64,000 nucleotides of DNA. Origin: Paenibacillus lutrae. GTDB lineage: Bacteria > Bacillota > Bacilli > Paenibacillales > NBRC-103111. The position numbers and the translations under genes were made by a program. Positions within the stretch are counted from its first letter, which is position 1. The number at the start of each line of letters is the position of its first letter. Below the pieces are notes generated by a model. It did no database searches. It was not told where the DNA came from and saw nothing but the letters and a program-made list of their open reading frames with translations. The stretch covers positions 62,969 through 126,968 of the forward strand of contig NZ_RHLK01000005.1 in the NCBI RefSeq assembly GCF_009757775.1, read 5' to 3'. Below are positions 40,995 through 50,769 of this stretch, one piece after another.

Positions 40995-42866
40995 TCACGC
41001 AAGTTCGCAGGAGCGGCAAGGCAGCACAATCGTAAACGTCGTGCCCTGGCCCAGCTTGCTGCGCATCGTAATGGTCCCCTGATGCGCATCCACGATGTTC
41101 TTGACGATGGCCAGGCCCAGGCCTGTTCCGCCGGTTGCCCCGCGTGTCCGAGCCTTGTCCGCTTTATAAAAGCGCTCGAACACGTACGGCACATCCTCGG
41201 CCGGGATTCCCTGGCCCTCGTCAATCACTTCAATCTGGCAGCCGGGACCGGATTTATACGAACACGATTCTGCCTTAATCGTGATCCTCCGGCCGCCCGG
41301 CGTATGCCGGAATGCGTTGTCGAGCAGGTTCGTGAGCACCTGCTCCAGCCTGTCTTCATCCGCCATGCACAAGAGGTCTTCCTGCCGAAGCTCGAAGCTC
41401 AGGCGGATGTCCTTCTCCCTCGCCAGGACGGAGAACTTGCGGTGCATCCGTTTCAGGAGCCCGCCTACATCCGTCCGGTTGAAGTTCATCTCGAGATGGC
41501 CGGCTTCCATACGGGCCAGATCGAGCAGGTCCCTGACGAGGCGACCCATTCGCAGCGCCTCGTCGTAGATCACCTGAGCGAGCTCCTGCCGCTCCTCGGG
41601 CGATCCCGCGATGTCGTCGATCAGGGCTTCGCTGTAGCCCTGCACCATGGACAGCGGTGTCCGCAGCTCATGCGAGACATTGGCCACGAAGTCCTTGCGG
41701 AGCTTGTCGAGGCGGAACTCCTCCGTAACATCACGGAGGACCGCAACCGCTCCGCGGACGCCTTCACGCGAGTGCAGCGGGGTCATAGCCACCGACCAAA
41801 CCTCGTTCTCGACGTGGAGTTTGTCCGTCTGTTCACGCGCTTCCTTGACGACATCGCGGAACATAACCTGCAGGGGAGCCGGAATGCTGCGGTCTACCGG
41901 AATGCGGGAAGTCTCCTCCCCCTCCTCCGGCTGAATATCCGGGTTCCATGTGATTTTGTTCCATTCCTGAATAATCTTATCTCCCTGCGGGTTCGTCAGC
42001 GTGACAGAGCCCTCGGAATCAAAGGTCATGACAGCATCTGTCATGCTTCTCAGTACGCTGGCAAGGTTTTCTTTCTCACGGCGGAGCGCCCTCACGCTCT
42101 CTTGCAGATCCTCGCCCATCACGTTAAAAGATTTCGCAAGCTCCCCGATTTCATCAGATGATAAAATAGGCACTTTGGTCCCGTACTCTCCTTTGGATAT
42201 ACGGCCGGCGGCTTCTTTAAGCTGAAGCAGCGGCCGTGTAATCCGGTAGAACAAGAAGAAAGCAAAGACGGTCGTCATAAGAAATCCGATAATCGAAACG
42301 ATGACAAAAAGCTTAAAAACATCCCATTGCGTCGACTCCAATGATTTCAAAGACTGATAAATAATAATGGCACCTTGTATTTCATTGGAACCGTTATCCG
42401 GATTCGCATAAGTGGGAACTGCTACGGCAATGTAGTCGTTCCGTGTGTTCGTTTTTTTCGCATTATAGGGTATCTGCTTCTCCACTGTAGATCCGCTTAA
42501 TACGGAAGCCAGTTCTTGTTCCGAGAAAAAATCGACCGCATGGAAACGAAGAAGTTCTTCGTTGTTCCCGGTTGCGGTCGAATTCAGCTCAGTAAGCGAT
42601 TTGTCGAGTGCGATCATTCTGGCATCCTGGAGTTCCAGAAGCTCGTTAGCCATCTGGTAATACTCATCATCTCTCAGAGGATGAGAAGACGCTCCGCTGG
42701 AATAATCGGTTGCTAATTTCTCGAGATTCTTGATCTGATCTTCAGACTGGGAAAAATATTGCTCCAGAGACTGAACGAGGAACAAACCAAGAATCATCAG
42801 TATAACGGCCACGAGTCCGATAATCGTTAACCACAGCTTGCCGACAACACTTCGCAGACTGAACAC
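40995..42866 (-). CDS. resE: ResE-type sensor histidine kinase
   Basis: 623-aa membrane kinase. Transmembrane helix at about 12-32, extracytoplasmic sensor (33-180), second helix (about 186-208), HAMP (209-262), PAS-like region (265-370), and histidine kinase core with phospho-acceptor His in NVSHELRTPLS. ATPase boxes follow: NLLDNAFRHT, DEGQGIP, FERFYKAD and GGTGLGL. It starts with GTG two bases before the resD stop is cleared. With ResD it controls respiration genes in low oxygen. C-terminal coding is GC-richer than neighbours, but the frame is intact. Confidence 0.95.
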   Translation of the reverse strand: MFSLRSVVGKLWLTIIGLVAVILMILGLFLVQSLEQYFSQSEDQIKNLEKLATDYSSGASSHPLRDDEYYQMANELLELQDARMIALDKSLTELNSTATGNNEELLRFHAVDFFSEQELASVLSGSTVEKQIPYNAKKTNTRNDYIAVAVPTYANPDNGSNEIQGAIIIYQSLKSLESTQWDVFKLFVIVSIIGFLMTTVFAFFLFYRITRPLLQLKEAAGRISKGEYGTKVPILSSDEIGELAKSFNVMGEDLQESVRALRREKENLASVLRSMTDAVMTFDSEGSVTLTNPQGDKIIQEWNKITWNPDIQPEEGEETSRIPVDRSIPAPLQVMFRDVVKEAREQTDKLHVENEVWSVAMTPLHSREGVRGAVAVLRDVTEEFRLDKLRKDFVANVSHELRTPLSMVQGYSEALIDDIAGSPEERQELAQVIYDEALRMGRLVRDLLDLARMEAGHLEMNFNRTDVGGLLKRMHRKFSVLAREKDIRLSFELRQEDLLCMADEDRLEQVLTNLLDNAFRHTPGGRRITIKAESCSYKSGPGCQIEVIDEGQGIPAEDVPYVFERFYKADKARTRGATGGTGLGLAIVKNIVDAHQGTITMRSKLGQGTTFTIVLPCRSCELA

Positions 42867-42867
42867 G

Positions 42868-43581
42868 TTACTTCGGCACCTCTAGCTTGTATCCTACGCC
42901 CCATACCGTGGTAATCATGACAGCAGCTTCAGTCGATACCTTGTTCAGCTTCTCGCGCAGCCTTTTCACATGTGTATCAACCGTGCGTAAATCTCCGAAA
43001 AACTCATAATTCCAAACATCTTTCAGCAGCTCTTCACGGGAGAATACTTTATCGGGAGAAACTGCCAGATAATGCAGCAGCTCATATTCTTTGGGTGTCA
43101 ACGCCACTTCCTGCCCTCCAGCCGATACGCGGTGAGCATCATGCTCGATAACCAGGTGGGGAAATACAATGTTATTGCTTGAATTCGCCTCTTTGGACAG
43201 AAAAGCGGTAGCCGACGACCTGCGCAGAATCGCTTTTACCCGGTAAATGACTTCTCTCGGGGAAAAAGGCTTGACCACATAATCATCTGCACCGACTTCA
43301 AAGCCGTGGACGCGGTTGGTCTCTTCCCCTTTGGCAGTCAGCATAATAACCGGAGTTGATTTCACCTGCCGCAGGCGTGCACACACCTCTGTACCATCTA
43401 TTCCGGGAAGCATCAGATCAAGCAGAATCAGATCGAAGTCACGTTCAGTTGCCAGAGCGAGAGCCGTCTCTCCGTCTTCCGCCTCTTCAATTCCGTAGCC
43501 TTCTTTCTCCAGATACATACGAAGCAGACGCCGAATTCTTTCTTCATCGTCCACAACCAGAATATGCAATTTCTGTTCCAT
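42868..43581 (-). CDS. resD: Response regulator ResD
   Basis: 237-aa OmpR-family regulator. The receiver domain has acidic pocket VVDDEERIR, phospho-acceptor Asp in DLILLDLMLPGIDG (near residue 54), Thr in VIMLTAKGEE and Lys in YVVKPFSP. The winged-helix DNA-binding domain (about 140-235) has LTPKEYELLHYLA and LRTVDTHVKRLREKL. Position between resC and resE identifies it as ResD, activator of anaerobic and cytochrome genes. Confidence 0.96.
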   Translation of the reverse strand: MEQKLHILVVDDEERIRRLLRMYLEKEGYGIEEAEDGETALALATERDFDLILLDLMLPGIDGTEVCARLRQVKSTPVIMLTAKGEETNRVHGFEVGADDYVVKPFSPREVIYRVKAILRRSSATAFLSKEANSSNNIVFPHLVIEHDAHRVSAGGQEVALTPKEYELLHYLAVSPDKVFSREELLKDVWNYEFFGDLRTVDTHVKRLREKLNKVSTEAAVMITTVWGVGYKLEVPK

Positions 43582-43665
43582 GGAGTTTCACAGTCCCTTC
43601 CGTCCGTAAACGATAGTAGCGAATGATTGGTTCCTTTGATTGATTACATGTTCGTGTTGTTCAAA

Positions 43666-44925
43666 TTATACACCGGAATAAGAGTGCAGACCAGCAATGA
43701 CCAGGTTAACACCGACCAGCGTGAACATAACGACCAGGAAGCCGATAACGGCGAGCCATGCAGACCGTTTGCCCTGCCACCCTCTGGAAAGTCTCAAATG
43801 CAGGAAAACCGCATAGAACAACCATACGATAAGCGCCCATACTTCTTTAGGATCCCATCCCCAGAACCGTCCCCAAGCTTTATGGGCCCAGATCATCGCA
43901 AAGATGAGAGCTCCGAGTGTGAAAATCGGATACCCGATAGCAATGGAGCGGTAACCGATCTCATCCAGATCTTCCGGCTCCATGCCTTTCATAATAGGCG
44001 AGATCGCCTTGCCGACCGGCTTGCGCAGAATCAGGCGCAGCAGTCCGTACAGCAGAATGCCGCCGAGAACCGTCCACACGACCGTGTTTAACTTGCGACC
44101 GGCATTCTCGCCGCTCATCCAGGAAGGGGCCGTAAAGAGAGGCTTGTCCATTCCGAGGAATGTGTCCATGTGCTCCAAATTGGCTTGATAAGGGGCCACA
44201 ATGGGAGGGAGTACGTAGGTTACGGACTGCGCCACCTTATTTTGTGTTCCATCATTGCTTTTCACAATGGATTCTTTGGTAAACTTCGCTTCGTAACCTG
44301 CTGCATTGAACGTAAAGACCGATCCGATGAAAGCAACCAGCATGAAGATGACGAAGAGGGTAAATTCCACACCTCTTTGTTCTTTGCGGTCTCTGGCTTC
44401 TTTGCTGTCAAAATTGACCGTACGGAGCAGGTACATGAGCCCAGCTGCAAAACCAACGGCGAAGAATGCTTCGCCCGCTGCTGCTGTGGACACGTGAATC
44501 TTCAGCCAATAGCTCTGGAGCGCCGGGATTAACGGTTGTACTTCGTTCGGGAATACCGCCGCATAGGCGATCATCAGAACAACGACCGGCAGAGAAAACA
44601 CCCCGAGAACCGGGGTACGATAAATCGCATACATAACGAGGAAAGCGGCCATAATGGCCAGGCCTAGGAATGTCATAAACTCAAACATGTTGCTGAGCGG
44701 GAAATGACCGCCGCCATACCAGCGGGTAAAGAAGTAAATAATCTGAGATAAGAGGCCTACCGCAGATAAAATGTAAGCCGCGCTTCCCCACTTGCGCGAA
44801 TGCTTCTCTGCATCACGATTACTCCATGTCTTACCCGTAATGGCAAGCACGAAAATCAGAAATGCGATACAGTAAATAACAAAAGAAATAAGCAAAGCAT
44901 TACCGCTAATAGCTAACCAATTCAA
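43666..44925 (-). CDS. resC: Cytochrome c biogenesis protein ResC (CcsB/CcsA type)
   Basis: 419-aa polytopic membrane protein of the System II cytochrome c heme-attachment machinery. It carries the tryptophan-rich heme-handling motif WGRFWGWDPKEVWALIVW (near residue 340) and histidines on flanking helices. It overlaps resB by 4 bp, so the two subunits are made together. The heme lyase ResBC joins heme to apocytochrome c on the outer face of the membrane. Confidence 0.95.
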   Translation of the reverse strand: MNWLAISGNALLISFVIYCIAFLIFVLAITGKTWSNRDAEKHSRKWGSAAYILSAVGLLSQIIYFFTRWYGGGHFPLSNMFEFMTFLGLAIMAAFLVMYAIYRTPVLGVFSLPVVVLMIAYAAVFPNEVQPLIPALQSYWLKIHVSTAAAGEAFFAVGFAAGLMYLLRTVNFDSKEARDRKEQRGVEFTLFVIFMLVAFIGSVFTFNAAGYEAKFTKESIVKSNDGTQNKVAQSVTYVLPPIVAPYQANLEHMDTFLGMDKPLFTAPSWMSGENAGRKLNTVVWTVLGGILLYGLLRLILRKPVGKAISPIMKGMEPEDLDEIGYRSIAIGYPIFTLGALIFAMIWAHKAWGRFWGWDPKEVWALIVWLFYAVFLHLRLSRGWQGKRSAWLAVIGFLVVMFTLVGVNLVIAGLHSYSGV

Positions 44926-46589
44926 TGTGCATCCCCTCCTTTTTCTAGCTGCTTCTGATCGGTCTTAATCCCCGTTGCCGATAGAGCTGCTGCAACCTCT
45001 TTACGGACTCCGAACCAGTTCTTGTTCGTGTGCGCGCCAAGCACCAGACGGCCTTCGTCTATCCGGATCCAAATCCGTCGGTGCTGCCAGTAAAAGCCCA
45101 TGATTAATCCGAGCATTCCTATCGCGGAACCGGCCCAAATGTAAGGGAGTGCCCGGTCCGTGCGGATATTAAGGAAGGAAGTAAAGGTTGAAAATGATAC
45201 TTTATCCATCGAATCGACGGACAGTTCGAATTTGCTGCCCAATGCACCGTTAATCTCGTCTTGCCGGAATTCCTGTTTGTCGACTTGACGCGGGAAGTAC
45301 AAGTACGGCTCCCCTTTTTCATTCAGGCCCGGACCTGTCATCTGAAAAATAAACGCTGGAGCTTTGGCTTCGTTCGACTTCGTAATCGGTTCTCCCTTTT
45401 CGTCTAAACCGAAATCCGGGAAGTAGCCCTTGAGCGATAATTGGTAAGGCCCGACTTCGTAAGAAGATTGAGGGTTTTTCATAGGAAGCACAAAGCTGCC
45501 GTAGGCTTCGCCTGTCTGTTTATTCTTAAGAGTCGGCTGAACCGAAATTAACAAGGGGTCGTCTTCGTAATCATACTGGAAGGCAAGCAGTCCCTTGTAA
45601 TCAAGGGGCTCGTTCACGATAATCTTCTGCCGGTGGACTTCTTTGAGCTCCGGTTCCTGTCCCGGCGTGTCGCACCTGGCTTCGCATGAATAAATAACCG
45701 CTTGCGTTTCATAGATCTTGGGTACCGCGCGGTTGCGTTCTTTGAATTCATCTGTCATTTCTTCAGGTTTGTAGAAATCAATCGTGAACTTCTCATTCTT
45801 GATGTAGAGAGAGGTCTCGGGAATTCTCTTCGTTTCCCCTTCACGTATTCCCAAGTATTGATCCATATGCCAGCCCGGGAAACTTCTCATTAATACCGCA
45901 AGCAGGAAAATAATCAGACCGATATGAAGAACGTAAGGACCCCAACGGCTGAAACGGTATTTCTCGGCCAAAAGTGCCGTACCGTCCGTATGTACGCGAT
46001 ATCTTTTTTTGCGGAGCTGCTTCGCCATTTCTTCCGTCCAGGCCAGCTCGTCCTGATCCGACGGAAGTTGTCCGTCGAAGGATACTTTCTGACGCAGCAG
46101 GAAACTGTGATGCTTGCGGATGCTTTGTTTGGACAAAGCGCGGTACAGCGGAAGCACCCGGTCCAGACTGCATATGACCAGCGATGTGCCGATCATAAGA
46201 ATCAGCAGCTTGAACCACCAGGATTCGTAGGTATGCGAAAGTCCAAGCAAATAATAAATGTGCCCCAGCGTTCCGTAGGTTTCTTTGTAATAAGTGGAAG
46301 GTTCCACAGAAATAAAGTTGCTTTCCTGCGGATAGATCGTTCCGAGTGAAGAGCCGACCAGAGTTAAAGCAATAATCCAGACAGCTATTTTCACCGAGGA
46401 AAAGAAATTCCAGATCTTGTTAATCCAGGAGGGATTCTGACGCTGTGAACGCCTGGCCACTCCATCGTATCTCATCTCCAGTATGTCACTGGCTTGCGCC
46501 TCATCGGTCAGCGGCTTGCCGCAATATTCGCAGAGCACGGTGCCTACGTGGTTCTGATGCCCACATTCGCATTTCGTATTCTGAAACAT
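44922..46589 (-). CDS. resB: Cytochrome c biogenesis protein ResB with N-terminal zinc ribbon
   Basis: 555-aa partner of ResC. An extra N-terminal module (residues 1-30) has CxC...CEYC cysteines (KCECGHQ and CEYCGKPL) that look like a zinc ribbon. The ResB part follows, with four hydrophobic segments (about 65, 125, 220, 500) and a large extracytoplasmic loop. The zinc ribbon is not in B. subtilis ResB as I know it. Gene order resA-resB-resC-resD-resE is conserved. Confidence 0.94.
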   Translation of the reverse strand: MFQNTKCECGHQNHVGTVLCEYCGKPLTDEAQASDILEMRYDGVARRSQRQNPSWINKIWNFFSSVKIAVWIIALTLVGSSLGTIYPQESNFISVEPSTYYKETYGTLGHIYYLLGLSHTYESWWFKLLILMIGTSLVICSLDRVLPLYRALSKQSIRKHHSFLLRQKVSFDGQLPSDQDELAWTEEMAKQLRKKRYRVHTDGTALLAEKYRFSRWGPYVLHIGLIIFLLAVLMRSFPGWHMDQYLGIREGETKRIPETSLYIKNEKFTIDFYKPEEMTDEFKERNRAVPKIYETQAVIYSCEARCDTPGQEPELKEVHRQKIIVNEPLDYKGLLAFQYDYEDDPLLISVQPTLKNKQTGEAYGSFVLPMKNPQSSYEVGPYQLSLKGYFPDFGLDEKGEPITKSNEAKAPAFIFQMTGPGLNEKGEPYLYFPRQVDKQEFRQDEINGALGSKFELSVDSMDKVSFSTFTSFLNIRTDRALPYIWAGSAIGMLGLIMGFYWQHRRIWIRIDEGRLVLGAHTNKNWFGVRKEVAAALSATGIKTDQKQLEKGGDAH

Positions 46590-46658
46590 GCCGCATCCCC
46601 CCTCTATGCAGTTAGATTCAATTGTCTTGCTTATTTGCCCTGCGTGCCTTGCTCACCT

Positions 46659-47204
46659 TCACTTGCCCTGCTGCGCGCCTTCCGTCAACTTCTTCAACAT
46701 GGTTTCAATAAACGGTTCGTCCATTTCACCTTTGTGAATCTTCATAATCGTTCCGTCCGGCTTAATAAAGAGAGTCGTCGGGTACTCGACTACCCCATAC
46801 TGTTTGCGAACGACATGTTCACTATCCAGCAGAATAGGAAGCGTCAGGTTATACTGGTCAATAAAACTTTGGACCGTTACGCGGCTCGCATCCAGATTAA
46901 CTTCCAGGAATTCGACGTTCTTGTCTTTCCAAAGGTTATACTGACTCTGCAACGCAGGCATTTCCTTCTTGCAGGGAGGACAGAATGTTCCCCAGAAATT
47001 AATGAGTACAGCCTTGCCTGCATAATCGGATAGCTTGTACGTTTTGTTGTCGAGGCCCGCTAAAGTAAAGTCAGGTGCTTTAGAACCTTCAACCGGATAC
47101 TTATTCTCATCGGAAGATGTTAAATTGCTCACAATTGTGTAGACCCCGATGATCAGAACAATACTCAAAATGATAATTTGAATCCATTTTTTGTTCTTTT
47201 TCAC
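46659..47204 (-). CDS. resA: Thiol-disulfide oxidoreductase ResA
   Basis: 181 aa from a GTG at 47204 (GAGGGTG upstream). N-terminal membrane anchor (about 5-25), then a thioredoxin fold with FWGTFCPPCKKEMPAL: active site CPPC rather than the CEPC of B. subtilis ResA. It reduces the CxxCH cysteines of apocytochrome c so that ResBC can attach heme. First gene of the res operon; the rluB terminator lies just upstream. Confidence 0.94.
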   Translation of the reverse strand: MKKNKKWIQIIILSIVLIIGVYTIVSNLTSSDENKYPVEGSKAPDFTLAGLDNKTYKLSDYAGKAVLINFWGTFCPPCKKEMPALQSQYNLWKDKNVEFLEVNLDASRVTVQSFIDQYNLTLPILLDSEHVVRKQYGVVEYPTTLFIKPDGTIMKIHKGEMDEPFIETMLKKLTEGAQQGK

Positions 47205-47250
47205 GCAAAACACCCTCAATTTCAGACATAACTATACTCATTATAACGAA

Positions 47251-47277
47251 AAAAAAGGCCAGACTTAACGGCCTTTT
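47251..47277 (-). terminator. Terminator overlapping the end of rluB
   Basis: AAAAAGGCC-GTTAAGTCT-GGCCTTTTTTTT on the minus strand. The stem contains the last two codons and the stop of rluB. It separates rluB from the res operon. Confidence 0.92.
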
Positions 47278-48011
47278 TGAATTTTATGTGACTGCAAGGC
47301 CTCATCGCGCAAGCTGTTAACTTCATCATTGCGCAGTATTCTGTACTTGCCTCTCGGCAGCCCGGCCAGCAGGAGCGGTCCGTATTGTACCCTTCTCAGT
47401 CGCATAACCGGGAAAGACACCGCTTCGAACATTCTTCTGACTTGGCGGTTCCGGCCTTCATAAATTGTAATCGAAATCACGGTCTCGTTCTTCTCCGGAC
47501 GGACGTCAACGTATTCGGCTTCAGCGGGAGCGGTCATACCGTCATCCAGCTTAATGCCCGCTCTCAGCTTATCCAGAACGGAACCGTGCACAACACCTTT
47601 AACGGTAGCATGATACGTTTTGGCGACATGATGTCTTGGATGCATCATCAGGTTCGCAAATTCACCGTCATTGGTGAGAATAAGAAGACCTTCCGTATCG
47701 TAATCAAGCCGTCCCACCGGATAGACGCGTTCTCTTATCCCGGGCAGATAGTCGGTTACGACTTTACGGCCTTTTGGATCAGAGGCACTTGTAATAACGC
47801 CTTTGGGTTTGTTCAATATGACATATACTTTCGTCTGCTGCCTAATGCCGCGACCGTCCACTGTAATGACGTCTTCTGCGGGATTCACCTTGAAGCCGAG
47901 CTGCGTAACGACTTCGTCGTTCACACTAACCCGTCCTGCCGAAATAAGTTCCTCGCTTTTTCTGCGGGAAGCCACTCCGGCCTCGGCCAGCACTTTCTGC
48001 AATCTCTCCAT
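47265..48011 (-). CDS. rluB: 23S rRNA pseudouridine synthase, RluB type
   Basis: 248 aa from an ATG at 48011 behind GAGGTG. An N-terminal S4 RNA-binding domain (MERLQKVLAEAGVASRRKSEELI) precedes the catalytic domain with GRLDYDTEGLLILTNDGEFAN, whose Asp is the nucleophile, and YEGRNRQVRRMFE. This RsuA/RluB family converts uridine to pseudouridine in 23S rRNA. Location after spmB and before resA is as in B. subtilis. Confidence 0.94.
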   Translation of the reverse strand: MERLQKVLAEAGVASRRKSEELISAGRVSVNDEVVTQLGFKVNPAEDVITVDGRGIRQQTKVYVILNKPKGVITSASDPKGRKVVTDYLPGIRERVYPVGRLDYDTEGLLILTNDGEFANLMMHPRHHVAKTYHATVKGVVHGSVLDKLRAGIKLDDGMTAPAEAEYVDVRPEKNETVISITIYEGRNRQVRRMFEAVSFPVMRLRRVQYGPLLLAGLPRGKYRILRNDEVNSLRDEALQSHKIQKGR

Positions 48012-48172
48012 GCTTACGTTCACCTCAAAGCTTATGATACCTATCCTGGAGGGAAATCACAAGCTTCGATCAAGGAAAATGTTAGCCCGATCCCAAAGCC
48101 TGTCCTCTTATTGTTACCATTTCTTGCAAGGAGCATTCAATAAGAGACAATTTGGCCCTGCTTTTGCGGACG

Positions 48173-48709
48173 CTAGGATGAGAATACAAGCAGGCAAATA
48201 ATAATAGAAGCGATAAAGCCGACTACATCGGAGATGAGGCCTACCTTGAGCGCGTACCCCGCCTTACGGATTCCTATCGCGCCGAAATATACGGTTATCA
48301 CATAGAGTGTCGTGTCCGTGCTGCCTTGAACCGTGGAGGCTATTCTCCCGATCAGCGAATCTGGTCCGAACTGGGCAATGAGGTCTGTCGTAAAGGCAAG
48401 CGATCCCGCACCCGTAATCGGGCGCAGGATAGCCAGAGGAAGAACCTCGGAAGGCACCCCGAATGCCTGAAACAGCGGCTTAAGCCAGCCGAGGGTCAAT
48501 TCGAGGGCACCTGATGCCCGGAATATACTGATGGCAACCATCATCCCTACGAGATGAGGAATAATTTTGATCGCGGTATCGAACCCTTCCTTTGCACCTT
48601 CTACAAACGATTCATAGACGGGAACCTTCCGGTAAGCGGCGTACAGGGGAATAAAGACGATTAGGACCGGGATCGCCCAGGCGGAGAGCAGGGTTACGAG
48701 TGCATACAC
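48173..48709 (-). CDS. spmB: Spore maturation protein SpmB
   Basis: 178-aa membrane protein of the nucleoside-recognition (Gate) family. It has IKIIPHLVGMMVAISIFRASGAL, a central loop LRPITGAGSLAFTTDLIAQFGPDSLIGRIAS and STDTTLYVITVYFGAIGI. With SpmA it is needed for full dehydration of the spore core. It follows spmA by 7 bp in a dacB-spmA-spmB operon. Confidence 0.95.
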   Translation of the reverse strand: MYALVTLLSAWAIPVLIVFIPLYAAYRKVPVYESFVEGAKEGFDTAIKIIPHLVGMMVAISIFRASGALELTLGWLKPLFQAFGVPSEVLPLAILRPITGAGSLAFTTDLIAQFGPDSLIGRIASTVQGSTDTTLYVITVYFGAIGIRKAGYALKVGLISDVVGFIASIIICLLVFSS

Positions 48710-48716
48710 TGGCGGT

Positions 48717-49316
48717 TCACCCCCTCGTCGTTGGAATTAAAGTTTGCTTCCGCCTGTACCAGCGGTCCACTAGAATGGCGGCGGCAGTTGAAATTGCGGT
48801 TGCCAGCAGGGTAGTCCCCACAATTTCAGCCGGATTAACCGAATTGTAATTCATCCGGATGGCAATCAGTGTGGTCGGAATTAAGGTAATGCTGGCGGTA
48901 TTCAATGCAAGCAGTGTACACATAGCCGGACTGGCTGAGTCCTTGTCCGGATTTAATTTCTGCAGCTCCTGCATGGCTTTAATCCCCATCGGAGTAGCTG
49001 CATTACCCAATCCCAAGATGTTGGCGCTCATATTAGACATGATGTATCCGAGCGCCGGGTGATCCTTCGGAATGCTCGGAAACAGGAAACGGACCACGGG
49101 GCGCAGCAGAACAGCCAGCTTGGACAGCAGACCCGCATCTTCCGCAATCCTCATAATCCCGAGCCAAAAAACGAGTACACTGATCAGGCCGAAGCATACG
49201 GTGACTCCGCTTTTGGCTCCATCGAATGCGGCCTGAGTGACGGCTTCCACATTGCCTTGAACAGCCGATACGATAAATCCTGTCACGATAAAAAACAACC
49301 AGATCCAGTTGACCAT
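48717..49316 (-). CDS. spmA: Spore maturation protein SpmA
   Basis: 199-aa membrane partner of SpmB, also of the nucleoside-recognition family. Typical stretches are FDGAKSGVTVCFGLISVLVFWLGIMRIAEDAGLL, ALGYIMSNMSANILGLGNAATPMGIKAM and ALNTASITLIPTTLIAIR. AGGAG precedes the ATG. The operon dacB-spmA-spmB is the classic spore cortex and core-dehydration unit. Confidence 0.95.
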   Translation of the reverse strand: MVNWIWLFFIVTGFIVSAVQGNVEAVTQAAFDGAKSGVTVCFGLISVLVFWLGIMRIAEDAGLLSKLAVLLRPVVRFLFPSIPKDHPALGYIMSNMSANILGLGNAATPMGIKAMQELQKLNPDKDSASPAMCTLLALNTASITLIPTTLIAIRMNYNSVNPAEIVGTTLLATAISTAAAILVDRWYRRKQTLIPTTRG

Positions 49317-49376
49317 TCCTTCCTCTCCTCTCTTACCGGATTACGCTAATGGATGCCCTTTGCTTGCTCCTACAAC

Positions 49377-50543
49377 CTAAGGCGAGAGCATAGCCTTCAG
49401 TACTTTGCGAAAGACGACATTCATTTCATTCCACCGCGATATACCCGATTCACTTGCCTGAAAGCCAAATGCCGATTTGTCGGCGGCCTTCAGTCTGGGG
49501 CTGCCGGCGTCTACAAGCGGAACCGCTCCGATGACGGTATCCCCCAGCTTAAGTACGAGTTTGCCGCGTTCCCCCAGCCGCGCTTCCAGCGATTCCGGTG
49601 GATACAGCTCCGTGATGCGGGAGATCCTCTCCTTCTCCTCCTTCAGCAGCGGATAAGTGAAATCGGCCGCCGCTACGAAGTTAGTGCCCTCTGCGGACTT
49701 CCCTCTCTCGACAAGAGAGACGAGCGGGTAGTTCTCGTATCCCCAGTTGAGCAGTTTGGCATGATCCGCCCAATCGTCCCCGTCATTCAGAGTCACAACG
49801 GCGAACTGTTGGCCGCTGCGTGTCGCGGATGATACGAGACACCGCTTAGCAAGCTTCGTATATCCCGTCTTGACCCCATCGGAACCTTCAAAGAGACTCA
49901 GCATCTTATTCTTGTTGAACCACGTATACTCCCACGAATCATTCGGATTCGGCACTTTGATCATTTTCGTCTGGACAATTTCCTGAAAGCTCGGATTCTT
50001 GAGACTGTACGCAGCCAGCTTAGCCATATCATTGGCAGTCGAGAAATGCTCCCCCTCGTCAAGTCCCGAAGGATTGGAGAAATTCGAATGCTCCATTCCG
50101 ATCTGTTCCGCTTTACGGTTCATCATTACAGCGAAGCCTTCGACACTTCCCCCTACATGCTCTGCTATAGCGGTCGCCGCATCGTTGCCGGAACGCAGCA
50201 TAAGGCCGTAGAGCATATGCTTCAAGTTCATTTCTTGTCCGGCTTTCAGGTACAGAGAAGAACCTTCCTTGCCGGCCGCACGGCTGCTGACTTTCACGAC
50301 ATCGGACAGCTTGCCTTCTTCTATGGCGACAATCGCCGTCATAATTTTGGTCAGACTGGCGATCCGCATGGGCCTGTCCCCCCGTTTACTGTACACCAGC
50401 CGGCCCGACTGCACATCGATCAGAGCTGCGGCTTCTGCATGAGTACCGATTTCTGGAGGTCCCGCCCCTAAGGCCGCTCCATTCCATAGATTCAACATGC
50501 ACAGCAGCGCAAGCACACCGGACACCCATTTCCGCTTGCTCAT
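49377..50543 (-). CDS. dacB: D-alanyl-D-alanine carboxypeptidase DacB
   Basis: 388 aa from an ATG at 50543 with GGGAGG (longer frame unsupported). Signal peptide (KWVSGVLALLCMLNLWNGAALG), then a serine-type penicillin-binding domain with SLTK (nucleophile Ser), SGN and KTG boxes, and a C-terminal beta-rich domain. In B. subtilis, DacB (PBP5*) trims peptide cross-links of the spore cortex. Synteny with spmAB supports this sporulation role over a vegetative DacA. Confidence 0.94.
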   Translation of the reverse strand: MSKRKWVSGVLALLCMLNLWNGAALGAGPPEIGTHAEAAALIDVQSGRLVYSKRGDRPMRIASLTKIMTAIVAIEEGKLSDVVKVSSRAAGKEGSSLYLKAGQEMNLKHMLYGLMLRSGNDAATAIAEHVGGSVEGFAVMMNRKAEQIGMEHSNFSNPSGLDEGEHFSTANDMAKLAAYSLKNPSFQEIVQTKMIKVPNPNDSWEYTWFNKNKMLSLFEGSDGVKTGYTKLAKRCLVSSATRSGQQFAVVTLNDGDDWADHAKLLNWGYENYPLVSLVERGKSAEGTNFVAAADFTYPLLKEEKERISRITELYPPESLEARLGERGKLVLKLGDTVIGAVPLVDAGSPRLKAADKSAFGFQASESGISRWNEMNVVFRKVLKAMLSP

Positions 50544-50769
50544 AAGCGTTCCTCCCATTTGCCTTCGCATCCGATTATTTAAGATAGCGCCCAAGCCGGG
50601 AGCCTTGTACATGTATATGCCCTGCCAGCATGCTTCATTCCGCTTGTCTGATCTCGGGAGGCAAGACTCGCTTTTCTTTTTAGAGAGTGTGGTATGATGA
50701 TGGATGGTCGTTGTTCTAAAAGCGTTATTGTTTAAAAGACCACTTTAACCTGCAGGAGCTGAGTAACCG

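Noticed and set aside
40968-42161. 397-aa plus-strand ORF opposite resE
   Set aside because: Antisense to a complete histidine kinase in GC-rich DNA where stop codons are rare on the other strand.
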